From JAPLLS01 sp041309145 (lineage in GTDB: Bacteria > Omnitrophota > Gorgyraeia > Gygaellales > Profunditerraquicolaceae): a stretch of 6,778 nucleotides of DNA. Below, piece by piece: positions 1 through 5,910 of the stretch. Position 1 is the stretch's first letter. The number at the start of each line of letters is the position of its first letter. The position numbers and the translations under genes are program-made. The stretch lies in the NCBI GenBank assembly GCA_041309145.1, contig JBFZAG010000106.1, forward strand, positions 1 through 6,778, read 5' to 3'. The notes under the pieces were generated by a model. That model had not been told where the DNA came from. It searched no databases and saw only the letters and a list, made by a program, of their open reading frames with translations.

Positions 1-1
1 G

Positions 2-43
2 ATGCTCGATCAGTATAAAAAATTGATCTGGGGTATTCCGTAG
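2..43 (+). CDS. probable 3' end of an upstream gene (partial)
   Basis: The first bases read as an open frame ending in TAG at 41-43, giving the C-terminal residues MLDQYKKLIWGIP. The stop lies 14 bases before the next ATG, and the GAGG-type ribosome site of the next gene falls in the gap, which is the usual spacing inside an operon. The other two forward frames also stop within the first 26 bases, so the frame choice rests only on the plausible amino acids and the spacing. No family can be named from so short a tail. Confidence 0.4.
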   Translation: MLDQYKKLIWGIP

Positions 44-57
44 ATCGAGGCGGGGGA

Positions 58-429
58 ATGGGCCTTAAACAGATAAAATCCAACGGGTCTGTCCGGAGAG
101 GGCAGGCTTTTTTTTTGACCGCGATCCTGGTTTTTATGGCGGTCTGTGCCCGGGCTGAAGAGCTTGATCTTCCTGTTCGGCAAGTAAGCGGGGTGGTGAA
201 GTCAGTAAGCTCAAACCAGATCCGGGTTTCCCGCAGGTTCTCACAAAGTTACTATTTGTCATATGTTTTTTATATTAATGACAAGACCAGGATAATCGGG
301 GCGGTTCAAAAAGGGGCTTTCGTGGAGGTAAAATTCTCTAAGCTGTATGAGAAGCCGGGATTTGTTTCTGTCGCCGAGGAGATCAGGGTCCTGCAGCCGC
401 CGAATAGTTATTATTTAAGGATGTATTGA
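58..429 (+). CDS. small exported beta-rich protein of unknown function (DUF5666/OB-like)
   Basis: This 123-residue protein begins with a basic segment (K4, K7, R13, R14) followed by a hydrophobic stretch at about residues 17-31 and an ARA signal-peptidase motif at 31-33, so it is probably exported to the periplasm or cell surface. The mature part is short alternating strands: VSGVVKSVSSNQIRVS at 43-58, YVFYINDKTRII at 69-80, then GAFVEVKF at 87-94. The pattern of a GxV strand, a 'T.I' strand and a 'G..V.V' strand recalls small OB-fold/DUF5666-like periplasmic domains; this is pattern resemblance only. The ATG is preceded by GAGG (47-50) and a G-rich run. It follows the probable upstream gene closely and ends just before a terminator shared with the convergent flippase gene. 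A run of nine T (108-116) lies in the signal-peptide codons. Real gene likely, function unknown. Confidence 0.72.
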   Translation: MGLKQIKSNGSVRRGQAFFLTAILVFMAVCARAEELDLPVRQVSGVVKSVSSNQIRVSRRFSQSYYLSYVFYINDKTRIIGAVQKGAFVEVKFSKLYEKPGFVSVAEEIRVLQPPNSYYLRMY

Positions 430-440
430 AGCCGAGAAAT

Positions 441-483
441 AAAAAAAGTGACTGTCGCTGAAAGCGGCTGTCGCTTTTTTTTT
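441..483. terminator. bidirectional intrinsic terminator between convergent genes
   Basis: A long hairpin has an outer arm of seven A then GTGAC (441-452) pairing with GTCGC then a T run (470-483), and an inner GTCGC (454-458) pairing with GCGGC (464-468) around a TGAAA loop. The pairs include G-T wobbles and there is one T/T mismatch (453/469). Nine T follow on the plus strand and seven on the minus strand, so it can terminate both the small exported protein gene and the flippase gene. Its right end overlaps the TAA of the flippase gene (482-484) by two bases. Confidence 0.82.
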
Positions 484-1792
484 AAGCCGCGCGGAAAGGC
501 TTGAGGTAATATGAGGTGATCTTTGCTACCGTAAAATAGGTGATAATGAAGATCCCGGTTTCCAGGGCGATGGTGGCGATCCCGGCTCCGACGTAAGAGA
601 AAGAAAAGATCAGAAGGAAGATCAGGGGGAGTCCGACCATGGACATTATGATGTGGATCCGGGAAAAGATCTGGGTTTTTCCGCAGACCAGGAGGAATTG
701 GATGCGGAAAGCGTTGGAGCAGATGAAAAACACCGAGACCAAAAGCAGCCGCAAAGATAACACTGTTTCGGGGTAATCCCAGCCGCAGACAAATTTTACG
801 ATCAGCCGGGCGAAAAAGAAGATCAGCGGCAGGCAGATCAAAGCGACGAGAGTGGTGATCTGCTGCAGGCGTTCCATAAGTTTGATGGCTTTGGTTTTGT
901 TCCGCAGGAAGATCCGGCTTAAACGGGGAAAAAGAGCCTGGGTGAAGGAGGTCAGGGGAAAGGTCTGGAAGAAGCCGGCGATCTTTTCGGCGATGGAATA
1001 AAAGCCGGTGAGGGTATTGTTGGTCAAAAGCCCGATGGCGAAAATGCGGGTGGTGGTGTAAGCGTTTATGGCCACGTTGGCGGTGAAGATATTCCAGCCG
1101 GCTTCCAGCTGCTGGCGGACATTTTTGTATCCGGGGAATCTGAATACTATCCCGAACTTCTGGAATACTATGTATTGGCCGAGTATGCCGGTGGCCAGAA
1201 AGACCGAAGAGTTGATCAAGGGGACCATCAGGTAGTCTTGAGGGGTTTTGACAAAGAAAAAGGTCAGGGCCGCGAAGGCGATACCGCCGGCGATGTTGAC
1301 GTCGGAAATATGTTTCATTTTTTCCGTGCCTTGGAAGAACCAGACCGGGAAAAGGGTGTTTCCGATCACCGCGCCGAAGCTGAAAAGGTAGACCATCCAG
1401 TCGTTGCGGAATTTGGGGATGAAATACAGGATCACGCAGAGGCCGATCATGCTTAAAAAGGCCAGCCCGAGCTTGACCGCCATGACCGAAGAAAAGATCC
1501 TGGAGATTTTAGTCGGCTGGTCCTGGCAGAGGGAGATCTCTTTGGTGGCGGAGATGCCGAAGCCGTAATCGGTGAGGATCATGAAGTATTGGGCGAAAGC
1601 CTGGGCAAAAGCGATCAGGCCGAATTTTTCCGGGCCGATGATCCGGAAAAGGTAAGGCAAAATGAGCATGGGCAGGATGTAGTTTATGGCTTGCAGTCCG
1701 GTAAGGGAGGCAAAGTTGTTCAGGACCACTTTGCGCTCGCGCCTTCCGGCCATCATGTAGGTTTTTCGGATCAGTTTCAGCAGGCTGTTCAT
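482..1792 (-). CDS. wzx: Wzx-type polysaccharide flippase (MOP/PST superfamily)
   Basis: This 436-residue polytopic inner-membrane protein matches the RfbX/Wzx group of the MOP superfamily, which moves undecaprenyl-linked oligosaccharide repeat units across the membrane for O-antigen or capsule assembly. Visible hallmarks are the N-terminal NNFASLTGLQAINYILPM (25-42), LPYLFRIIGPEKFG (45-58), YGFGISATKEIS (76-87), the typical PVWFFQGTEKMKHI (149-162), and an ALFPRLSRI block (286-294) after the central helices. About 12 hydrophobic helices span the protein, and the length is normal and intact. No ribosome site precedes ATG 1792; instead a promoter ends 6 bases upstream, which supports this start and a leaderless message. 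An internal Met pair (13-14) is the alternative start, also without a ribosome site. No glycosyltransferase or Wzy polymerase lies beside it, so its sugar substrate cannot be inferred. The family is confident; the gene symbol follows the family, not the substrate. Confidence 0.9.
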   Translation of the reverse strand: MNSLLKLIRKTYMMAGRRERKVVLNNFASLTGLQAINYILPMLILPYLFRIIGPEKFGLIAFAQAFAQYFMILTDYGFGISATKEISLCQDQPTKISRIFSSVMAVKLGLAFLSMIGLCVILYFIPKFRNDWMVYLFSFGAVIGNTLFPVWFFQGTEKMKHISDVNIAGGIAFAALTFFFVKTPQDYLMVPLINSSVFLATGILGQYIVFQKFGIVFRFPGYKNVRQQLEAGWNIFTANVAINAYTTTRIFAIGLLTNNTLTGFYSIAEKIAGFFQTFPLTSFTQALFPRLSRIFLRNKTKAIKLMERLQQITTLVALICLPLIFFFARLIVKFVCGWDYPETVLSLRLLLVSVFFICSNAFRIQFLLVCGKTQIFSRIHIIMSMVGLPLIFLLIFSFSYVGAGIATIALETGIFIITYFTVAKITSYYLKPFRAA

Positions 1793-1798
1793 GGTTTT

Positions 1799-1827
1799 AA
1801 TTTACAACGTTTTAAGCTTTAAGTCAA
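1799..1827 (-). promoter_or_regulatory. predicted promoter of the flippase gene (leaderless)
   Basis: Read on the minus strand, TTGACT (1827-1822; 5 of 6 consensus bases) and TAAATT (1804-1799; 4 of 6) are separated by exactly 17 bases. Only six bases (AAAACC) lie between the -10 element and the ATG at 1792, so transcription is expected to begin at or within a base or two of the start codon. This agrees with the lack of a Shine-Dalgarno sequence. Confidence 0.62.
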
Positions 1828-1870
1828 GCGCGGCAATGGCTGTTCTCCGAAATTGCGGGCACATATTTCT

Positions 1871-1899
1871 TTGGGGTTTAGGGTTTGTGATGATATAAT
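1871..1899 (+). promoter_or_regulatory. predicted promoter of the GH1 gene (extended -10, leaderless)
   Basis: A perfect TATAAT (1894-1899) preceded by TG and one base (1891-1893) forms an extended -10 element. A weak -35, TTGGGG (1871-1876), lies exactly 17 bases upstream. The ATG at 1906 begins seven bases past the -10, where transcription would be expected to start. The only ribosome-site-like bases (AGG at 1902-1904) are one base from the ATG, too close to work normally, so a leaderless message is predicted. Confidence 0.68.
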
Positions 1900-1905
1900 T
1901 TAGGT

Positions 1906-3123
1906 ATGGTTGAATTTCCGCGGGATTTTTTATGGGGGGCAGCGACATCTTCTTACCAGGTCGAGGGAAATAATTCTAACGCTGACTGGTGGCTCTGGGA
2001 AAAAGAAACCGGAAAGGTGAGTTCCGGACAGGCCTGCCGCCACTATGAGTTATTCCAGCAGGATTTTGACCTGGCTAAGAGTTTGGATCATAATGCCCAT
2101 CGCCTTTCGATCGAATGGAGCCGGATCGAGCCGGAAGAAGGTAAATTCTCCCAAAAAGAATTAGAGCACTATTTGGATGTTATCCTGGCTCTGAGAGCGC
2201 GTAATATCGAGCCGATCGTCACTTTGCACCATTTCACTAATCCGGCCTGGTTCAGCAGGGCAGGAGGCTGGGCGCAGCGAAGGTCAGGGGAAATTTTCGG
2301 GCGTTACTGCGATTTTGTCTGCCGGGCTTTAGCCAGGCATGTGCGTTACTGGATCACGATAAACGAGCCCGGGGTGTATATTTCTCACAGTTATATTCTG
2401 GGGTACTGGCCTCCCCAGGAAAGATCGCTTTGGAAAGCCAGAGCCGTGGAAGATAATTTGGCCTGCGGGCATATCCTGGCGTATCGGTTGATACATAAAA
2501 TTTACCGGGAAGAGAATCTTTTGCCGCCGGCGGTGAGTATTTCCCATAATATAATCGCTTTTGTCCCCTGCGCGCCGGATTTCAAGAACCGCTTGGCCGC
2601 TTTCTTGCGCCATAAATGGTATAATCTGGGGTTTCTGGAGAAGATCCGGGGTTCGCTGGATTTTATCGGGGTGAATTATTATTCCCGGCAGCTTGTGGAC
2701 CTTAAGGGCTGGGGGATCTCTAACCTGGCGAAGGATGTCTGTGAAAAAAACCATCATCCAACCAAAAAGAATTCTCTGGGCTGGGATATTTATCCGCAAG
2801 GTTTGTTCCAGGTGTTGCTGGCGCTTAAAAGATTCAAAAAGCCGGTGATCATAACCGAAAACGGGATCTGCACCGAAAATGACGAGCTGCGCTGGGAATA
2901 TATTTGCGGCCACTTAAAGAATATTCATCTGGCGATGGAAAAAGGCCTCGAGGTTAAAGGCTATCTTTACTGGTCTCTGATGGATAATTTTGAGTGGGAT
3001 AAGGGTTTCATCCCCAGGTTCGGGCTGATCGAAATCGACTATAATACGTATAAACGGACTGTCCGGGAAAGCGCCAGAAAATTAGGCCAAGTCTGCAGAA
3101 CCGGCGTTTTGGAGGATCGGTGA
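1906..3123 (+). CDS. GH1 family beta-glycosidase, short cytoplasmic form
   Basis: This 405-residue protein is a retaining glycoside hydrolase of family 1 that cleaves beta-linked glucosides, galactosides or related sugars. The opening FPRDFLWGAATSSYQVEG (4-21) is the GH1 N-terminal signature with Q18 of the sugar site. TINEP (151-155) carries the acid/base E154, and IITENG (315-320) the nucleophile E318. YWSLMDNFEW (355-364) supplies W356, E363 and W364 of the -1 subsite, and RFGLIEID (371-378) ends the core. All catalytic residues are present. At 405 residues it is shorter than the usual 440-480; the loop between AFVPCAPDF (218-226) and LDFIGVNYY (251-259) is compact, as in a bacterial subgroup having HHFTNPAWF in place of the commoner YHWDLP. 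There is no signal peptide, so it acts in the cytoplasm, unlike its partner encoded by the overlapping next gene. The start fits the family N-terminus exactly. Substrate specificity cannot be read from sequence. Confidence 0.95.
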   Translation: MVEFPRDFLWGAATSSYQVEGNNSNADWWLWEKETGKVSSGQACRHYELFQQDFDLAKSLDHNAHRLSIEWSRIEPEEGKFSQKELEHYLDVILALRARNIEPIVTLHHFTNPAWFSRAGGWAQRRSGEIFGRYCDFVCRALARHVRYWITINEPGVYISHSYILGYWPPQERSLWKARAVEDNLACGHILAYRLIHKIYREENLLPPAVSISHNIIAFVPCAPDFKNRLAAFLRHKWYNLGFLEKIRGSLDFIGVNYYSRQLVDLKGWGISNLAKDVCEKNHHPTKKNSLGWDIYPQGLFQVLLALKRFKKPVIITENGICTENDELRWEYICGHLKNIHLAMEKGLEVKGYLYWSLMDNFEWDKGFIPRFGLIEIDYNTYKRTVRESARKLGQVCRTGVLEDR

Positions 3124-4352
3124 GGAAAATCTTATTCGTATCGATCATGGTTCTTATTTTTATGCCAATGGCCCGGGCAGCAACGGTGTGGGAAGAGCAA
3201 GGCGATTTTTATTATTTAACTAAAAACTCCCGCGAGCATTTCAGCGCTGTAGCTGCGGGAGGGAATAAGTTCAGCTCTAAATACCTCAGCTTCGACGGGG
3301 TCGACTTCCTGGTCAGGGCGGCGGAGAGCTGGAAAGATTACGGAAGGCTTGATCTGGAAGGCAATAAATTGTTTTCTTTGCCGATACGGCCGGGGATGAA
3401 AGTAGACGAAGTGCATTTTCTGGCCGGAGGCAATGTCGGCAACAGTTATAAAAAAGACGGGTTGCTGAGGCTCTACGGGGACAACTATTTTTACGCGGTG
3501 ATTACCGTGATCTGGGCTTATCAGGATAATTCCTATAAGTCTTTATCCGTGCCGGTCTTCTGGGACTGGTTCCATCTGGGGATGGGGGAATGGTCCGGGG
3601 AGGGGGCGGGGATCAAGTCCCTGGGAAATAATCCGGCGCGCAAGGATTGCACGATGTTCCACCTGAGCTTTATTAATCCCCGTCCTGCGGAGCCGGTCAA
3701 AGATATCCTGGTCACTGACAGCTGGGTCAGGGATTATCCTTTTTCGGAGATTTTCGCGGTAAGCCTTAGATCTTCGGATAAAATGGAGGCGAAAGTTAAA
3801 GAAGACCGGAAGTTCAAGGCTTTGGCCAAGAATTCGGCTGACGCGGTTAGCGACAGCAGGACCCGGTGGTTTTTTGAAAAAGATCTTGAAGGCTGGGTAT
3901 CGGGTTGTTCGGCTAACTGGGATTCCGAGGCTTTCTGGCAGGAGGAGGGTTTTAAAAGAAGAGGCGTAGTAATAATTCCGGCCTGCAATTGGGCGGGGGA
4001 TAAGTTCAGCTGGATCGAGAAAAAAGTTGTTTTGCCGGGTTGGGAGAGTATCAGTCTGGAATTTTCCCGCCACAGCGCGCTTTACAGCGAAATTTCCGGA
4101 CAGTGGAGCGACGGTCTGTTAAAAGTGATGATCAGGTCTCCGGCCGGACAGGAAACGGTGTACGATAAGCTTTACAGCGGAGAGTGGAGCCTGGAAAAAG
4201 TCGACCTGTCCAAGTATAAAGGTCAAACGGTTGTTATCAGATTTGAGAACCGCGGGGGAGGTCAAGTAAAACTGACCCAGACTTCCTCAGCCGCCTGTGA
4301 CGGTGAAGACGCGATTATTGAGGGAATCCGTCTGATAGGACAGTCAAAGTAG
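3120..4352 (+). CDS. secreted two-domain beta-sandwich protein, possibly carbohydrate-binding
   Basis: Starts at a GTG that overlaps the GH1 stop as GTGA, with GGAGG (3111-3115) four bases upstream, so translation is probably coupled to GH1. Residues 1-20 are a clear signal peptide ending MARA-A. I do not recognise a named family, but two regions can be seen. The first (about 55-217) has the pattern LPIRPGMKVDEVHFLAGG (87-104), YQDNSYKSLSVPVFWDWF (134-151), FINPRPAEPVKDI (184-196) and IFAVSL (211-216), resembling galactose-binding-like domains attached to glycosidases of Planctomycetes-type bacteria. The second (about 248-407) begins WFFEKDLEGWVSG and contains EWSLEKVDLSKYKGQTVVIRFE (355-376) and a DAIIEGIRLI end (397-406), typical of jelly-roll modules at protein ends. 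No catalytic motif is evident. Linkage to GH1 suggests a role in glycan capture or sensing; this is inference. Six cysteines, if any, are not arranged as an obvious motif; C177, C263, C289 and C393 are the ones visible in the mature chain. Confidence 0.82.
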   Translation: MRKILFVSIMVLIFMPMARAATVWEEQGDFYYLTKNSREHFSAVAAGGNKFSSKYLSFDGVDFLVRAAESWKDYGRLDLEGNKLFSLPIRPGMKVDEVHFLAGGNVGNSYKKDGLLRLYGDNYFYAVITVIWAYQDNSYKSLSVPVFWDWFHLGMGEWSGEGAGIKSLGNNPARKDCTMFHLSFINPRPAEPVKDILVTDSWVRDYPFSEIFAVSLRSSDKMEAKVKEDRKFKALAKNSADAVSDSRTRWFFEKDLEGWVSGCSANWDSEAFWQEEGFKRRGVVIIPACNWAGDKFSWIEKKVVLPGWESISLEFSRHSALYSEISGQWSDGLLKVMIRSPAGQETVYDKLYSGEWSLEKVDLSKYKGQTVVIRFENRGGGQVKLTQTSSAACDGEDAIIEGIRLIGQSK

Positions 4353-4476
4353 AAAAAAGTCAGTAAAAAGCGGTTTTTAGTCCTACCCAAAACCCCGAAA
4401 GATCCCTAAAATAATTCAATGCTTATTTTCTGAATTGCGAGAGCAATGATTCGTTATCCTTAAATAAGGAGGAGAG

Positions 4477-5184
4477 ATGAACGAAAAGTATTTTTTTGCT
4501 ATAGAAGGCCAAAAGGTAGGTCCTTTGGATGAAAAATCAATACAACAGCGCATGCTTGACGGCAAGATCAGCTGGGAAACATTATCCTGGCGCAGCGGAA
4601 TGGATAATTGGTGTCCGGTTAAAGAAATTCCGGAGTTGAAAGATAAGTTCGCGGAGCTTCTGGATCAGAAAGCTGTTCCTCCTCCGCTGCCGGAAAATTT
4701 CAGCTCTTTTAAAGAGTCCGGTCCTCCGCCTTTGCCTAAAAAAGAAGAGTTTAATTCAGCCGCCGGAAAAGATCCGATCACTTCGGGGTTAAGCCAGTTC
4801 GAGGCTTCCTGCTACCGGGTCGCTAAGTCATGTTTTCGTCCTTGTTTCGGATTTCAGTCACCGGTAGGCAAGATGGTGGAGAAAAATCCCAGAAGCGCGG
4901 TTCCGGTCATGGTCGGGACTGTTTGTTTGATTGGGGTTATTGTGTGGTTGGCTGTATCCAGCTCCCCGCAAACAACGCAACAGGCCAGCGCTCCTGCCGC
5001 GCAGCAGCAACAGGCAGCGCAGGCCGGAGGCGATTGGAGGGCGCAGTATCAGGCTGTGCGCAGCGCCCAGCAGTTCAGCGATAATGTCATAGATGACGTC
5101 TATAAATATAAACGTGATAGCCAGGACCGGATGGACGAGACGTACCGCCGGGCGAATTATGACTGGTACACAGACAAGGATTAG
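4477..5184 (+). CDS. GYF_2 domain single-pass membrane protein with PPPLP motifs
   Basis: This 235-residue protein opens with a GYF_2 (DUF4339) domain, residues 4-55: YFFAIEGQKVGPLDEKSI, then KISWETLSWRSGMDNWCPV with the conserved 'W..GM..W.P' core. GYF domains bind proline-rich peptides. A linker follows with two PPPLP motifs (68-72 and 83-87), then a basic, cysteine-containing stretch (C112, C119, C123), one membrane helix (about 141-162), a Gln/Ala-rich low-complexity spacer (164-184), and a charged, Tyr-rich C-terminal tail (186-235) probably on the far side of the membrane. There is no cleavable signal peptide, so the GYF domain should stay in the cytoplasm. A strong AGGAGG (4467-4472) sets the start. 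It is a monocistronic gene by spacing, with a terminator downstream. Cellular role unknown; scaffolding of proline-rich partners at the membrane is a reasonable inference. Confidence 0.88.
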   Translation: MNEKYFFAIEGQKVGPLDEKSIQQRMLDGKISWETLSWRSGMDNWCPVKEIPELKDKFAELLDQKAVPPPLPENFSSFKESGPPPLPKKEEFNSAAGKDPITSGLSQFEASCYRVAKSCFRPCFGFQSPVGKMVEKNPRSAVPVMVGTVCLIGVIVWLAVSSSPQTTQQASAPAAQQQQAAQAGGDWRAQYQAVRSAQQFSDNVIDDVYKYKRDSQDRMDETYRRANYDWYTDKD

Positions 5185-5234
5185 CGCTTTTAATTGATTG
5201 TCGGCTCTATAGATTCTTCCGGTTTTTGAGATAG

Positions 5235-5270
5235 CCCTCTGCAGCAAAGTGTTGCAGAGGGTTTTTCTTT
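5235..5270 (+). terminator. strong intrinsic terminator after the GYF_2 gene
   Basis: CCCTCTGCAGC (5235-5245) pairs with GTTGCAGAGGG (5251-5261) through 11 base pairs with one G-T wobble, around a 5-base loop, followed directly by TTTTTCTTT (5262-5270). This ends the GYF_2 transcript 50 bases after its stop codon. The right arm also contains the predicted -35 element of yajQ. Confidence 0.93.
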
Positions 5271-5280
5271 GAGGTAGAAT
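5252..5280 (+). promoter_or_regulatory. predicted yajQ promoter overlapping the upstream terminator
   Basis: TAGAAT (5275-5280) matches the -10 consensus at five of six bases, and a weak TTGCAG (5252-5257) lies exactly 17 bases upstream, inside the right arm of the terminator hairpin. The expected start near 5287 would give a leader of about 29 bases carrying AAGGAGG (5302-5308), seven bases before the ATG. A promoter is needed here because the terminator cuts off readthrough. The -35 match is poor, so the exact assignment is moderate. Confidence 0.5.
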
Positions 5281-5315
5281 ATGCAATACTGATAAACCTT
5301 TAAGGAGGAATAAAA

Positions 5316-5810
5316 ATGGCGAATTTTTCTTTTGATATTGTTTCGGAGGTGGATCTTCAGGAAATGGATAACGCGGTCAACCAGGCCAATAAAGAGCTGG
5401 CCCAGCGCTACGATTTCAAGGGCAGCAAGGCTTCGATCGCCTACGACCGCCAGGAGAAAAAGATCACTTTGGTCGCGGATAATGATTTTAAGCTGAGGGC
5501 GCTGACGGATATCCTGGCTACCCGGATGGCCAAGAGGGGGATCTCTTTGAAATCCCTGAAATTCAACCCGCCGGAAAAGGCTTTTGAAGGCTATCTGCGT
5601 CAAGCGGTGGAAATATTTACCGGCATCGACAAGGAAAAAGCCAAAGAGCTGACCGGGATCATCAAAAAGCTTGGCCTGAAAGTGCAGACCCAGATCGAGG
5701 GGGAGAAGATCAAGGTCAGTTCCGCCAAGAAGGACGAACTGCAGGCGGTGATCGCCCATCTTAAGGGGCTGGATTTTTCTATACCGCTTAATTTCTGCAA
5801 TTACCGCTAA
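5316..5810 (+). CDS. yajQ: YajQ family nucleotide-binding protein (UPF0234)
   Basis: The 164-residue product matches the YajQ family along its whole length: SFDIVSEVD (5-13) at the start, RYDFKGSKASI (31-41), RGISLKSL (74-81), KLGLKVQTQIEGEKIKVSS (118-136), KKDELQAVIAHLKG (138-151) and the closing FCNYR, equivalent to the FKNFR ending of the Escherichia coli protein, whose length is nearly the same. Members have two ferredoxin-like alpha/beta domains. YajQ proteins bind nucleotides or RNA, and a Xanthomonas member is a cyclic-di-GMP effector that acts with a LysR-type regulator; whether this one does so cannot be read here. It is a cytoplasmic protein encoded by a stand-alone gene with a strong ribosome site. 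No terminator is evident between it and arsR, though arsR has its own promoter. Confidence 0.97.
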   Translation: MANFSFDIVSEVDLQEMDNAVNQANKELAQRYDFKGSKASIAYDRQEKKITLVADNDFKLRALTDILATRMAKRGISLKSLKFNPPEKAFEGYLRQAVEIFTGIDKEKAKELTGIIKKLGLKVQTQIEGEKIKVSSAKKDELQAVIAHLKGLDFSIPLNFCNYR

Positions 5811-5847
5811 GCTGTAAACCAGCCTTCCCGGGACGCTGATAAATAAC

Positions 5848-5875
5848 TTGACAAATATTTCTTGAGTGATAGACT
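5848..5875 (+). promoter_or_regulatory. predicted arsR promoter
   Basis: A perfect TTGACA -35 (5848-5853) is followed after 16 bases by TAGACT (5870-5875; four of six consensus bases). Transcription would begin near 5882, inside the dyad at 5873-5898, so a repressor bound there would block RNA polymerase. The -35 is the firm part; the -10 could be shifted by a base or two. Confidence 0.68.
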
Positions 5876-5898
5876 ATATAGCAGATAGGCTATATAGT
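5873..5898. promoter_or_regulatory. predicted ArsR operator, perfect 10-6-10 dyad
   Basis: Arm ACTATATAGC (5873-5882) and arm GCTATATAGT (5889-5898) are perfect inverted repeats separated by AGATAG. Each arm contains the self-complementary octamer CTATATAG, so the site also reads as a direct repeat: GATAGACTATATAG (5868-5881) and GATAGGCTATATAG (5884-5897) match at 13 of 14 bases with a 16-base period. It covers the end of the -10 element and the expected transcription start of arsR, the classic place for ArsR/SmtB autorepression. Confidence 0.8.
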
Positions 5899-5910
5899 TA
5901 AAGGAGAGCG

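Noticed and set aside
1175..1456. Plus-strand open frame inside the flippase gene
   Set aside because: The minus-strand frame encodes a complete Wzx protein with family motifs; the plus-strand product is highly charged with no recognisable feature.
2329..2913. Long minus-strand open frame opposite the GH1 gene
   Set aside because: It lies wholly inside a gene with every GH1 catalytic motif, has no ribosome site or recognisable domain, and its composition follows from the codons of the real gene.
3543..4073. Minus-strand open frame of 176 codons opposite the secreted protein gene
   Set aside because: Pro/Arg-rich product with no motif, entirely within the coupled second gene, whose signal peptide and start are clear.
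4364..4379. TAAAAA-GCGG-TTTTTA hairpin after the secreted protein gene, considered as a terminator
   Set aside because: The stem is only six A-T pairs and no T run follows it. The wider TAGGAC (4336-4341) and GTCCTA (4380-4385) pairing encloses too large a loop. The 124-base gap 4353-4476 has no convincing terminator or promoter that I can see.
5190..5759. Minus-strand open frame across yajQ
   Set aside because: It runs through the GYF_2 terminator and almost all of yajQ, a full-length conserved family; no independent support for the antisense frame.
5811..5847. Possible yajQ terminator between yajQ and the arsR promoter
   Set aside because: No stem with a following T run could be found; readthrough from yajQ into arsR cannot be excluded.
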